A DNA stretch of 64,000 bases. Origin: CALCLY01 sp900552775 (GTDB lineage Bacteria; Bacillota; Clostridia; UMGS1883; UMGS1540). Position 1 is the first letter of the stretch. The number at the start of each line of letters is the position of its first letter. Below are positions 32,659-42,470 of this stretch, piece by piece. Where the stretch lies: positions 62,001 through 126,000 of the forward strand of contig CALCLY010000025.1 in NCBI GenBank assembly GCA_937966555.1. The letters are read 5' to 3'. The position numbers were made by a program, and so were the translations under genes. The notes beneath the pieces were generated by a model that saw nothing but the letters and a program-made list of their open reading frames with translations, did no database searches and had not been told where the DNA came from.

Positions 32659-34509
32659 ATGAATTTTAAAAAAGCAATATCGGCGGCGCTGTCATCACTG
32701 CTGCTGCTTGCTTCGATTCCGTCTTATGCGGCGCCTGCCGCAAGCGAAAAAATCCCGTACGACACATTTGAAACGTACGGCAGCAAGCTCGGAGGCGGAT
32801 GGAGAGTGCAGGGAGCGGATACCACGGCGCCGATTGTCGAAACCGAGAAGGGCAAAAGCGTGATGGGTGTGACAAGCCCGGGAGGAATGCTTGAGATTTT
32901 CAGAGATTTTGCGCAGACGGGAGAGAATGTAACGAGCGTTGCATGCGTGTTTTCGATTAAAATCGCGGATCAAAATTCCCAAAGAAGTTTTTATACGAGA
33001 ACTTCAAGCGGAGAATACGCTGTTTTGGCAATACAAAAGGGCGGGAAAATTAAAGTCGGAAAAACGGAATATACGGAAATGTTGGTTGAAATTGACAAGT
33101 GGTATAACTTTTTTGTGGAATACAATGCAAAAAGCGGATACACAAGATGCCATATATCCGACGGCTCCGAAACAGTTACGGTATGCTCAAATCAAGATGC
33201 CGTAAATCTTACGGGACTGTACAGAATGAATTTTGCGCTTTTTAAACCCGATGAGGGCGAAAGCGTAACATACATCGATAATGCAGCTTTCTACGAGCTT
33301 CCGTATGATGTTGAAGCATATGCTGACGGAAAGGACACAAACGCACCTGAAACATTTGATGATTTTGAGCCTGCCGCTGACGGACTTACGGCGCCGCAGC
33401 CCGGCTGGAGGCTTCAGAACATCGAAGCCGGAAAGACTTCTCTTACGGCAGAATCCGCAGAGGGCAGAGGCAAATATCTGAAAATGCACAGTGAAGGGTT
33501 TAATCATTTTGAGCTTGTAAAAGATACGGGATTATTGGAGGGTGAGGCTGAAATTTCTTTTGATTTCATGAAAACACCGCAGTCGTATTTTAAATTCGGC
33601 CTCCGCGGCACCAGGCCTGACGGAAGCCATATGAACGGAGCCTTTCCGATAGAGCTCACAAAGTCCGGAATGCTGAATATAAGCGATGAAGCTCTGACAG
33701 CTCTTTCCGACAATGTATGGTACAAATTAAAAAATGAGTTTAACACAGAAAGCAATACAATGAAGATAACGGTTTTGGAAGGAGATACAGAAGCGGCCTC
33801 CAAAACAATACCGATACCTCAAAATCTTATAAACATTACGGCGTATGAGTTTTATATGACGGTTACCGGAAATGCAAGCACGGTTTGCTTTGACAATTGC
33901 TTTGCGGGCAAAAATGTGTCGAAAGAAGCAGGCGTTTCCGGAATAAGCCCGGCGTTTGGAAATGTTTCTAAAAATATTGATAAGATTACAGTTTCGTTTG
34001 ATGAAAAAATAACGGATGAAAACTTGGAAAATGCCGAGGCGCTTATAAACGGCAGCGCGGAGAATATTAAAGAAATCAAAGCGGAAGGGAAAACCGCGGT
34101 TATAACACTTTCGCATGAGCTTGCGGAGAATATGGGTTATCTTTTTGAGCTTACGGGCGTTAAAATAGGCGAAAAAGAGCTTTCGGCGATAATGTTTTAT
34201 CAGACGCGCCCCGCCTTTGAGGTTATAAGCGTTGAGGGAGGAGAGCTTAAACCCGGCTTGTTTTCCTTCACCGCGAAGATGGCTGCGACGGACGGAGGAC
34301 CCGAAAAGGCTACGCTTATAACGATTATTTACGATAACAAAACCAATGCAATGGTCGGTGCGGATTTCTGCACGGCAGACCTCACCCCCGACGGGACGGA
34401 GTACAACACAAGCGTGGCACTTCCCGAGGGCAGCTACAGAGCTGTAAACTACATATGGGATAACGTTAAAAATATGCGTTCGCTTAACGCATTTTATGAA
34501 ATAAAATAA
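32659..34509 (+). CDS. secreted protein with two LamG-like domains and a shared C-terminal module
   Basis: A 616-residue exported protein; start at ATG 32659 with GGAAAGGAGAAG upstream, signal peptide MNFKKAISAALSSLLLLAS ending near SYAAPA. Two concanavalin-like beta domains are apparent at about 30-215 and 230-430, each closing with a YIDNAAFYE or CFDNCFAG strand. An SbsA-like Ig domain follows (VSKNIDKITVSFDEKITDENL in part: ITVSFDEKI). The last 95 residues (from FEVISVEGG to the end) form a beta module that recurs in the 34526 and 42471 proteins. No catalytic motif is visible. It probably binds glycan at the cell surface alongside the lyases. Confidence 0.8.
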   Translation: MNFKKAISAALSSLLLLASIPSYAAPAASEKIPYDTFETYGSKLGGGWRVQGADTTAPIVETEKGKSVMGVTSPGGMLEIFRDFAQTGENVTSVACVFSIKIADQNSQRSFYTRTSSGEYAVLAIQKGGKIKVGKTEYTEMLVEIDKWYNFFVEYNAKSGYTRCHISDGSETVTVCSNQDAVNLTGLYRMNFALFKPDEGESVTYIDNAAFYELPYDVEAYADGKDTNAPETFDDFEPAADGLTAPQPGWRLQNIEAGKTSLTAESAEGRGKYLKMHSEGFNHFELVKDTGLLEGEAEISFDFMKTPQSYFKFGLRGTRPDGSHMNGAFPIELTKSGMLNISDEALTALSDNVWYKLKNEFNTESNTMKITVLEGDTEAASKTIPIPQNLINITAYEFYMTVTGNASTVCFDNCFAGKNVSKEAGVSGISPAFGNVSKNIDKITVSFDEKITDENLENAEALINGSAENIKEIKAEGKTAVITLSHELAENMGYLFELTGVKIGEKELSAIMFYQTRPAFEVISVEGGELKPGLFSFTAKMAATDGGPEKATLITIIYDNKTNAMVGADFCTADLTPDGTEYNTSVALPEGSYRAVNYIWDNVKNMRSLNAFYEIK

Positions 34510-34525
34510 AAGGAGATGTTTTTGT

Positions 34526-36976
34526 ATGTTCGGAAAAAAACTAACGGCGATTTTTTGTGCGGCGGCAATGACCTTGTCTTTGTGCGCATTGACAGCAGGG
34601 GCATCGGCAGGAGATATTCTTATTCCGCAAACAGATTTTGAAGGATACGACTTAGGTCACGAATTCCCCAAGAAGCAGGGAGTAGCATCTCCCGAATGGT
34701 CATATCAGAACGCAGGCTCCGCGGTTATAGCGGAGACGGAAAGAGGCAAAAGCGTTAAGGTTGCGGGAGAGGCTCACTGTGAATTCAGATACGGAAACCT
34801 CGAATGGAATATCGAAGACACAATTACATCAAGCTTTGCCATAAAGAGAGAAACGTCGATAAAAGACATTGCTCTTATTATGTATCACAACAGCGACGCA
34901 AACTCCAGACAGGTTTTAAAGCTCCGCAATGACGGAGGCATCACCCTCTGGAAATCGAGTTACCCTCTTTCGGATTTCAAGATGGAGCTTGGCAAATGGT
35001 ATGATATAACGGTTAAATACAGTAAAACAGGTAAGGTTTACGCGCATATATCGGGTAACGGCGATGAATTTGAATGCTATGCCGAGGACAGCAAGATGGC
35101 TCTTGAAAAGGTATTGGTTTTCGATATATACACACCCGGTGCGGACACATATTATTTTGATGATGCCTTTGTTAAGGAAGATGCACCTTTAAAACATGTA
35201 TTTACGCAGAGAGAAATTTTAAACGTTGATTTTTCGCAGTATGACGAAGGCACAACATGGGAGTCTCTTTACGGAGCTCCCGGAGGCGCTGCAAACGGCG
35301 CGGCAGTCGTTGCAAGTGAAAACGGAAAAAAATATATGAAGCTTACAAGCACGGGCAGTTATTTCCAACCTGAAGTTGCGGCTTCGGTTCCGATGAGCGA
35401 AAAAGCATTTGTTTTTGAAGCCGATATAAGATATGCGGCGGCGGGCAAATTCAATTTCCAGCCGAGGAACACCGCGGGTGAATGTAACTTTATGTATGTA
35501 GATATTAACGGAAAGATAAATTTTGGCACAAATAATTCAAGCGCTACCATTAAGTGCGGCGAAAATTCTCCGTGGTATCATGTTACATACTATTATCTCT
35601 TTGATGAGCAGACTGGCGTTGTTTTCTTTGATGACGGAGACCGAATTGTTTCTGCAAGCGGGAAAGCTACAACGCCTGATAATAAAGATATCACAAAATG
35701 GGGATTTGTTCTCTGGGGCGGCGAAATGGATATTGCCAATATGTCCGTAAAGACATTTGACCCCAATAAAATTTCAAAGCAGGGAATAACAATAAACGAT
35801 TTCTCATTTGACAATGTTGGAGACAAAATTTTAGATCCTGTCGCTGACGGCGCCGAGCCTGCAAAAAACGCGTATTACGGCTGGATGCAGACAAATACGA
35901 AAAACGGCGAGGTTATAAGAGCAACCGCAAAGGGTGAAACCGTAGACGGCAGGAAGGTTGTTGCGTTAAAGGATATAACGGGTACGTATTCGGAGTTTAT
36001 AAACGATAATTTGGGGATAGCCAAGAATATGCTCGTTGAAACCGTGCTCCGCGTGACGGACGGCTCGCCTCTTCATGTTCAGCTTCGCGGACTCAATAAA
36101 GAAGGAGCTGCGGCTAATGTGGATTCGGGGTTTGTGTATTTCACCGGAGACAGCTTTAGGCTTTTGGACAAAAAGGTATGCGCAATTAATCCTGCGGAAT
36201 GGTACAGGCTTTCGGTATACCTTGACACAGATGCCGACACGCCTCACGCATATGTGGGCATTACGAATCTTTCAAGCGGAGAGACCTTTAAGGCTGACGC
36301 AGATATACCGCGCGCAATTGCAACAATTACGAGACTCGGCTTCTTTATTCCGAACAAACCGGGAGCAGTGGCTTATATAGACAGCTGCCGCGTAAGCCAA
36401 AAGGGGCAAAACACAATAACCGAGGCTCCGAAGGACGGCGTCGTTATAGCGGCGGACGGAAAGCTTGATTTTGCGGTTGATCTCGCAAATATCGACCCCA
36501 TTGCAAGTTCGATTAAATTAAACGGTGCGGAAGCGGACGCAAGCTTTGATACCTTGAAAGACAGAAGGGTTTCCGTGTCCGGAAGCTTTGAAGAAAACAA
36601 AAATTACACAATGGAATATACGTTTAAGGACTATGCCGGCGGAAGCGTTACGGGTACGCTTGACTTTAAAACGCTCGCAAGCTACGAGTTTGGAAGCATT
36701 GAGCTTTCAAAAACGGCAATTGAAGCGGGTGCGGTTTCAGCCACGGTAAACGGCAGAGTGCTTGATTCGAAGCATTACGCTACCTTTATTATTGCCGTGA
36801 AAAACGCAAACGGACGTATTCTCGACATAGAGCTTAAAACAATCAGATACAACGCCGATAACACGGATCATACCGTTTCGGCGGAGGTCCCCGCGGAGGA
36901 AGGCAACTACAGCGTATCGGCAATGCTCTGGAAGAGCAATATGCAGCCGATACAGAAGGCGGCTGAAATAAAATAA
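34526..36976 (+). CDS. large secreted protein with three LamG-like domains
   Basis: An 816-residue protein with a signal peptide (KKLTAIFCAAAMTLSLCAL, cleaved near ASAG). Three lectin-like beta domains lie at about 30-225, 228-415 and 418-635. Each ends with an acidic strand such as YYFDDAFV, MDIANMSVKTFD or AYIDSCRV. Then come an Ig/SbsA-like domain at about 640-715 and the shared C-terminal module (about 720-816, ending YSVSAMLWKSNMQPIQ). It starts 16 nt after the preceding gene, which indicates co-transcription. No enzyme motif was seen; a polysaccharide-binding or matrix role is inferred. Confidence 0.8.
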   Translation: MFGKKLTAIFCAAAMTLSLCALTAGASAGDILIPQTDFEGYDLGHEFPKKQGVASPEWSYQNAGSAVIAETERGKSVKVAGEAHCEFRYGNLEWNIEDTITSSFAIKRETSIKDIALIMYHNSDANSRQVLKLRNDGGITLWKSSYPLSDFKMELGKWYDITVKYSKTGKVYAHISGNGDEFECYAEDSKMALEKVLVFDIYTPGADTYYFDDAFVKEDAPLKHVFTQREILNVDFSQYDEGTTWESLYGAPGGAANGAAVVASENGKKYMKLTSTGSYFQPEVAASVPMSEKAFVFEADIRYAAAGKFNFQPRNTAGECNFMYVDINGKINFGTNNSSATIKCGENSPWYHVTYYYLFDEQTGVVFFDDGDRIVSASGKATTPDNKDITKWGFVLWGGEMDIANMSVKTFDPNKISKQGITINDFSFDNVGDKILDPVADGAEPAKNAYYGWMQTNTKNGEVIRATAKGETVDGRKVVALKDITGTYSEFINDNLGIAKNMLVETVLRVTDGSPLHVQLRGLNKEGAAANVDSGFVYFTGDSFRLLDKKVCAINPAEWYRLSVYLDTDADTPHAYVGITNLSSGETFKADADIPRAIATITRLGFFIPNKPGAVAYIDSCRVSQKGQNTITEAPKDGVVIAADGKLDFAVDLANIDPIASSIKLNGAEADASFDTLKDRRVSVSGSFEENKNYTMEYTFKDYAGGSVTGTLDFKTLASYEFGSIELSKTAIEAGAVSATVNGRVLDSKHYATFIIAVKNANGRILDIELKTIRYNADNTDHTVSAEVPAEEGNYSVSAMLWKSNMQPIQKAAEIK

Positions 36977-37005
36977 GAAAATCTGCCGCAGAAACGGAGA
37001 AGTAT

Positions 37006-38604
37006 ATGAAAGAAAAAATAATTCCAATCGCACTGTGCGTTGCACTTGCGGCGGGCGCTTCGGCGTCCGCCGGCGAGATAAATTCCGCAACGGTTGACAA
37101 AACCACACACCGTGTGAGCATATCGGGCACGGCTGACAACGCGGGAGAAAGGGTTACGGTTGAAATTCTTTATCCGAATGTTTCGGAAAGCGATATAGAT
37201 TCCGTAACACCCGAAAGCTTTACAAAGGTGTTCAGCAACGTTTTCGAGGTTGTGTCGGGTGCGGACAAAAAATTCACGGTGCCCGAGTATACTCTGGGCG
37301 ATGTGTCGGGGCTTTACGGGATAAGGGTTATGGAGAGCAGCGGCGAAGCGCCGAGATTTTTCGAAAAAGCTTTCCGATATATTTCCGACACTTTTGAAGA
37401 AGAACTTGCCGCAGCGGCAAAAAACGGCACTCTTTATGATTTTACGGTTAAAAACGCGGAGATTCTGACGGGTTTTGCGGACAAATTTTCAGAACTTTCG
37501 GAAGATGAGAAAAAAACAATAGTTTCTCTGTGCGAAAGTGCCGCAAAAAGCGGAACGGAATCATACGGACGCGCTTTTGCAAGAGCCATGTTCTTAAAGA
37601 GCGGAGATGAGGCGTTCTTGACAGAATGCGGCTTTTCCGAAGATGTTAAGCCTGCGGAATACTTTAAAGATTTCAGTGCCGATGATAAAAAGAACATCGT
37701 TTCCGGAGTTTCGGGAAAAACGCTTGATGAGATGACAAAAAGTTTCGGAGACGCATGTTTTATAGCAAAACTTGCCACCGTTTCGGGAAGTTCAGGCATT
37801 GAAGAAATTTTGCTGCAAAATGAAGATTGGCACAAAATCGATTTGACAAAATACAAAGCTTTAAAAAGCAAAAAAAGTGTGAACACCGCGATTGCGGAGG
37901 AAAAACCGCAGAGCATTTCAAAGCTTGCGGCGCTTATTGACAAAGAAGTTTCAAAAGTTTCCGGCACATCGAGCGGTTCAGGCAGAACGGAAACCTCGGG
38001 GCGCGGCGGCACAGGTTCGGCAGGGTTTACACCGGCGGATAAGAAAACCCCGGAAGACCAAACCGAACTTTTCACAGATCTTGCAGGTTTTGACTGGGCG
38101 AAGGAATATATAGAAAAGCTTGCCGAAAAGAAAATAGTTTCGGGAACAGGCGAGAAAAAGTTTTCACCCGAGAGAACCGTTACAAGAGAAGAATTTGTAA
38201 AGCTTATATGCGCGGCATTTGCAGGCGGTACGGCAGAATACAGAAATAACTTTGCCGATGTTTCCGCTTCCGACTGGTTTGCACCTTTTGTGGCGCGCGG
38301 CGTTGAAAAAGGCATTGTAAAAGGAATAGCCGGGGACCGTTTCGGAACGGGACTTAATATAACGCGTGAGGATATGGCGGTTATGGCGTTTAAGGCGTCG
38401 GGGCTTTCGCAAAAAGGCGACAGCATCAGCTTTTCGGATTTCTCCGAAATTTCCGAATACGCAAGAGACGCCGTTGCGGCGATGAAGGAGCACGGAATAA
38501 TTACAGGACGCGGCAATAACGAGTTTGCTCCGAAGGCATATGCCACAAGAGCCGAGGCGGCAAAAATTATATGCATGCTGCTTGACGCCGTAAACGGGAG
38601 GTAA
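37006..38604 (+). CDS. secreted protein anchored by three C-terminal SLH domains
   Basis: A 532-residue exported protein. A signal peptide (IIPIALCVALAAGASASA) is followed by a beta domain (about 25-125) and a helical region (about 130-310). A Ser/Gly-rich linker near 320-345 leads to three S-layer homology domains: WAKEYIEKLAEKKIVSGTGE, FADVSASDWFAPFVARGVEKG (shown in part: ASDWFAPFVARG) and YARDAVAAMKEHGIITGRG, each with a TRE/TRA motif. SLH domains bind pyruvylated secondary cell-wall polymer, so this protein sits on the cell wall. It lies in the run of secreted proteins, 29 nt after the LamG protein and 5 nt before the next SLH protein. Confidence 0.88.
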   Translation: MKEKIIPIALCVALAAGASASAGEINSATVDKTTHRVSISGTADNAGERVTVEILYPNVSESDIDSVTPESFTKVFSNVFEVVSGADKKFTVPEYTLGDVSGLYGIRVMESSGEAPRFFEKAFRYISDTFEEELAAAAKNGTLYDFTVKNAEILTGFADKFSELSEDEKKTIVSLCESAAKSGTESYGRAFARAMFLKSGDEAFLTECGFSEDVKPAEYFKDFSADDKKNIVSGVSGKTLDEMTKSFGDACFIAKLATVSGSSGIEEILLQNEDWHKIDLTKYKALKSKKSVNTAIAEEKPQSISKLAALIDKEVSKVSGTSSGSGRTETSGRGGTGSAGFTPADKKTPEDQTELFTDLAGFDWAKEYIEKLAEKKIVSGTGEKKFSPERTVTREEFVKLICAAFAGGTAEYRNNFADVSASDWFAPFVARGVEKGIVKGIAGDRFGTGLNITREDMAVMAFKASGLSQKGDSISFSDFSEISEYARDAVAAMKEHGIITGRGNNEFAPKAYATRAEAAKIICMLLDAVNGR

Positions 38605-38609
38605 AGGCA

Positions 38610-41234
38610 ATGAAATTTAAAAAACTTATATGTATGGCGGTTTCGGCGCTGATGCTTCTTTCCGTGCCTGTGTATGCAGATACTGCCGCCGAGGTGTCTG
38701 AGGAGTATACGCTGCTTTCCGAGCTGGGCTTTATATCGGCATCGGCAGCAAAGAAATTCAATTCAGACAAAAAAATCAAACGCGGCGAATTTGCTTCACT
38801 GACATCGCTTTCGATGGGACTTGAAAAGTCGGGACTTTCCCCCGAGGGGGCAGAAGGCTTTGACGATGTTACGACAAACAACGAAAACTATAAGGATATT
38901 CTTTTGTGCAAAGCCGCGGGAGTGTTTAAGGGTGACGGAAACGGAAATTTCCGCCCGCTTGACAAAATGACATGTGCCGAAGGCGTAAAAGTAATCATGT
39001 CCGCTTTGGGATATGATGAGCTTGCAAAGGCATACGGCGGTTACCCTGCGGGATATTTCGTATGTGCGGCGGAAAACAAAATAACAAGCGGCATAAGGCT
39101 TGACGGAGAACGCTCCATGACATGGGGAGACGCCTTAAAGCTTTTTGCAAACGCCGTTGACACAAAGATTTTCAAGCAGACCGTTTTCGGCTCCGAGGCT
39201 GTGTATGATTCAGGCACGGGCGAAACGTGGATTGAAAAATATCACGGACTGAAAAAATATTCCGGAAGCTTTCGCGCAGCGGAGGGTATCTCCTTTGAAA
39301 ATGCAGATTCCATGGAAAAGGGAAAAATCATGGTTGACGGGACGATATTCGATTATAACGGCAGCAGGCTTGATCTTGCAGGAAGAGATATTTATTATTA
39401 TGCCGAAAAGGATGAGGATATTATAGCGGCAATAACTCCGAAAAACAAGTCGGAGCAGATTGTTACGCTTTCGCCCGACGATGTTGCGTCGTTTAAAAAC
39501 GGTGTCCTTACGTATTATGAGGGTGAAAGTGAAAAGCACATTACTGTTTCCTCCTCCGCGGACACGGTATATAACGGCAGACCGGCATATTTGTCAGCTT
39601 CGGACTACACTGATTTCAAGGGAAACATAAAGCTTGTTTTAAACGGCAGCAGATGCAATACTGTTATTGTTGAGGACCCCGAGACGTTTGCGGTTAAAAA
39701 ATCAATCGGTGCAAAAGATTTATTTTTCGATATGTACGAGAGCGGAAAGAGCTTTTCCTCAAAGGACAAAGAAATAACGTTTACCGACGAATACGGCGAT
39801 ACTGTGGAAATAGAAGAGCTCGGCGAATACGATATAGTTTCCGTGCTTCAAAGCCGTGACGGCAAGTATGCAAAACTTTATTATTCAAGCCGCGAAATTT
39901 CAGGAACGCTTAATTCAGTTGATGAAAGCGGAGGAAATGTAACGGTTGAGGTAGACGGAAGCTTTTTTAAGGTTTCGGCAAACTATAAAAATGAAATCAG
40001 AAAGCTTTCGATAGGCAGTACGGGCTTGTGGGGAATTAATGTTTACGGCGAAATTTCGGCAATGAAGCCGTATTCTGCAAGCATGAAGTGGGCTTATCTG
40101 ATAGAAAGCAGGAAAGACAAAGGCTTTGCCGGAGAATACAGGCTGCGTATTCTCTGTGATGACGGGAAGGTTCGTATATTTACCGCCGCATCGCGCGTTA
40201 CGGTGGACGGCGATTCGGTTAAAAAGGAAAATCTTGACGGCGCTCTGCCGGCGGAGGGAATAATACGCTTCTCCGAAGCCGGCGGTATAATAAGCAGCAT
40301 AGATACTCTGCAAAAGGGTGCGGATGAAAATGAAGAAAGCCTGACGGCTCTTTATGAGGGATATGATTCGTCAAAAAACACACTCGGAGATTTGCAATAC
40401 AACGCGTATCAGTATATTTTCGGCTCGAGAGTGCCGATAAATAACAGCACAAAAATATTTATGGTGCCTTCCGTTGTGGAATACGATGACAGTCTTTACA
40501 GGGTGAAGAACCGCAGCTACTATATAAACGACAGAAGATACTCCATAAACGCTTACGCCGACCGTGCGGATTCCCACATAGCCGGAGCTGTCCTCATGTT
40601 TACGGGCAGCGGCGCTGAGAAGATAGACGAAAACGTTGAGGTAACCATTATCGATTACGTTACGCGCGGAGTATCGGCGGACGGCACCTCCTGTTATATA
40701 ATACACGGTCTGCGCGGCGGAGCGGAGGTAACAAACATAGTTAAAGACAATTCCGTTATAGACAATCTCATGTCAATCGTTCCCGGACTGAGCGGACAAA
40801 AGCATACGCTTTCCTGCGGAGACGCCGTAAAGCTTGCTTTGAATTCCGAAACTCAGGAGGTTACGGACATTGAGCTTTACTATGACAGAGAGAATGACTA
40901 TATCCTCAAAAACTCCGGAATAACAAAAGATATTTCCGACAGCAACAGAATGCTCAAGGCAAGCGTTTATTCCGAGGAGGGCGGCAATCTGTGGCTCACT
41001 CAGGAGGATCTTGACAAAGACGGAGTGGTTTTGAAGGCAGAGGATGTTGAGTCGGTTAACGCACTGCTCTACAGAGTTTATAAGCTTGAGCTTAAAAACG
41101 GAAAGCTCAAGGCTTCGGTTGCGGGTACGGGGGATATCTGCGACTATAAAAACACAGGAGAGAATTATTCCAAGATTGCAATGTTCAGTAAATACAACAA
41201 TCCCGGAGTAATCCTGATATATAATTATGAATAA
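38610..41234 (+). CDS. large S-layer-type protein with N-terminal SLH domains
   Basis: An 874-residue exported protein with a signal peptide (KLICMAVSALMLLSVPVYA). The first 190 residues hold SLH-like repeats: LLSELGFISASAAKKFNSDK, then FDDVTTNNENYKDILLCKAAG with GDGNGNFRPLDKMTCAE, then FVCAAENKITSGIRL. The remaining about 680 residues are beta-rich with no recognised catalytic motif, as in many S-layer or surface-array proteins. Its start follows the previous SLH gene by 5 nt with GGGAGG upstream. The pair probably forms or decorates the surface layer on which the lectin-like proteins act, by inference. Confidence 0.82.
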   Translation: MKFKKLICMAVSALMLLSVPVYADTAAEVSEEYTLLSELGFISASAAKKFNSDKKIKRGEFASLTSLSMGLEKSGLSPEGAEGFDDVTTNNENYKDILLCKAAGVFKGDGNGNFRPLDKMTCAEGVKVIMSALGYDELAKAYGGYPAGYFVCAAENKITSGIRLDGERSMTWGDALKLFANAVDTKIFKQTVFGSEAVYDSGTGETWIEKYHGLKKYSGSFRAAEGISFENADSMEKGKIMVDGTIFDYNGSRLDLAGRDIYYYAEKDEDIIAAITPKNKSEQIVTLSPDDVASFKNGVLTYYEGESEKHITVSSSADTVYNGRPAYLSASDYTDFKGNIKLVLNGSRCNTVIVEDPETFAVKKSIGAKDLFFDMYESGKSFSSKDKEITFTDEYGDTVEIEELGEYDIVSVLQSRDGKYAKLYYSSREISGTLNSVDESGGNVTVEVDGSFFKVSANYKNEIRKLSIGSTGLWGINVYGEISAMKPYSASMKWAYLIESRKDKGFAGEYRLRILCDDGKVRIFTAASRVTVDGDSVKKENLDGALPAEGIIRFSEAGGIISSIDTLQKGADENEESLTALYEGYDSSKNTLGDLQYNAYQYIFGSRVPINNSTKIFMVPSVVEYDDSLYRVKNRSYYINDRRYSINAYADRADSHIAGAVLMFTGSGAEKIDENVEVTIIDYVTRGVSADGTSCYIIHGLRGGAEVTNIVKDNSVIDNLMSIVPGLSGQKHTLSCGDAVKLALNSETQEVTDIELYYDRENDYILKNSGITKDISDSNRMLKASVYSEEGGNLWLTQEDLDKDGVVLKAEDVESVNALLYRVYKLELKNGKLKASVAGTGDICDYKNTGENYSKIAMFSKYNNPGVILIYNYE

Positions 41235-41267
41235 GGCGGACGCCTTACGCGAAAGGAAGTTTTAAAA

Positions 41268-42323
41268 ATGGAAAAAAAAGTAAAATACGCAGTGGTTGGA
41301 ACGGGTTCATTCGGTTCGCATCATATTAATACGCTGAGCCTTATCAGAAACGTAGAAATAGTTGCCGTATGTGACGTACACCGCGACACGGCTGAAAAAG
41401 TGGCCGAAAAATATGGAATTAAAGGTGTTTACAGCGACGTTGACGAGATGCTCGCAAAAGAGGATATTGATATCGTAACCGTTGCAACCGGTGACAAGGC
41501 ACATAAGGATGCCACGATTAAAGCTTTAAATGCCGGCAAAAACGTTTTGTGCGAAAAGCCGATGTCTCTCCATGTTGAAGACTGTGCTGAGATGATAAAG
41601 GCTGCCGATAAAAGCGGTAAAATTCTTATGGTAGGTCAGATTTGCAGATACACACCGGGCTTTATTGAAGCCAAGAGAATGGTTGACGAAGGTTACATAG
41701 GCGAGCTTTTCTATGTTGAATCCGAATATGCTCACGATTATGCACATATTCCCGGTACTGACAACTGGAGAGTTGACCCCGACCGCGACCCCATTATAGG
41801 CGGCGCGTGCCACGCTATAGACCTTCTGCGCTGGATAGCCGGCGATCCCAAAGAGGTTTCGGCTTTCTCAAATCATAAAATGCTTACAACATGGCCCGTA
41901 AACGACTGCACAGTTGCAATATTCAAGTTCCCGAATGATGTAATAGGCAAGGTGTTCACGTCCATCGGCTGTAAGAGAGATTACACCATGAGAACCGTGC
42001 TTTACGGAAGCCGCGGAACAATCGTTGTTACAAACACAGACAATCATCTCACTCTCTACAGAGCACAGGACGGTGACGAGGCGACGGACAAATTCCTCGG
42101 CGGCGTATTCCCGGGTGCTGACCAGTGCATAAGACATGAAATTCCCGTTGTGGTTAACAACCACAATATAGGCGGCGAGCAGGAAGCTATGATCGATTCG
42201 TTCTTAAACGGAACTCCCGTTCTTATGACGGGCATGGAAGGTGCGAAAACCGTTGCCGTTTGCTGTGCGGCGGTTGAGTCTGCAAAGAAAGGCGAAATCG
42301 TAAAAATAGATTATAATTTCTGA
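41268..42323 (+). CDS. Gfo/Idh/MocA-family NAD(P)-dependent oxidoreductase
   Basis: A 351-residue cytosolic oxidoreductase. The Rossmann start is YAVVGTGSFGSHHINTL, and the family EKP motif appears as NVLCEKPMSL near 95, with its lysine at the active site. A conserved GGACHAIDLLRWIAG segment near 175 supplies the histidine and aspartate of the substrate pocket. Members oxidise or reduce sugars, inositols and their derivatives. It is the last gene of the secreted-protein run and the only cytosolic enzyme there, so it may process an imported product, or substitute for IolG in the IolB operon. Either role is inference. A hairpin terminator follows. Confidence 0.9.
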   Translation: MEKKVKYAVVGTGSFGSHHINTLSLIRNVEIVAVCDVHRDTAEKVAEKYGIKGVYSDVDEMLAKEDIDIVTVATGDKAHKDATIKALNAGKNVLCEKPMSLHVEDCAEMIKAADKSGKILMVGQICRYTPGFIEAKRMVDEGYIGELFYVESEYAHDYAHIPGTDNWRVDPDRDPIIGGACHAIDLLRWIAGDPKEVSAFSNHKMLTTWPVNDCTVAIFKFPNDVIGKVFTSIGCKRDYTMRTVLYGSRGTIVVTNTDNHLTLYRAQDGDEATDKFLGGVFPGADQCIRHEIPVVVNNHNIGGEQEAMIDSFLNGTPVLMTGMEGAKTVAVCCAAVESAKKGEIVKIDYNF

Positions 42324-42376
42324 TTTACGGTTTTAATAAGGAAAAGCTATCAATTTCCGCGGACAGTTAAAATTTC

Positions 42377-42423
42377 GTGGGGGGGGTAGACAGGCGTTAC
42401 ACTTGTTTGCCCCCCTTTTTTAA
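42377..42423 (+). terminator. terminator after the Gfo/Idh gene
   Basis: A G8 run at 42379-42386 pairs with the C6 run at 42410-42415 around an imperfect stem (GACAGGC/GTTTGC), followed by T8. Confidence 0.75.
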
Positions 42424-42470
42424 TAAGTTTTGTTTCGGTTAAAAAATAAAAAATATACGGAGGTTTTGAA

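Noticed and set aside
37434..38576. 380-residue minus-strand ORF inside the SLH protein gene
   Set aside because: Antisense shadow of a long coding sequence; Ser/Ala/Pro-rich translation with no domain, while the plus frame has signal peptide and SLH motifs.
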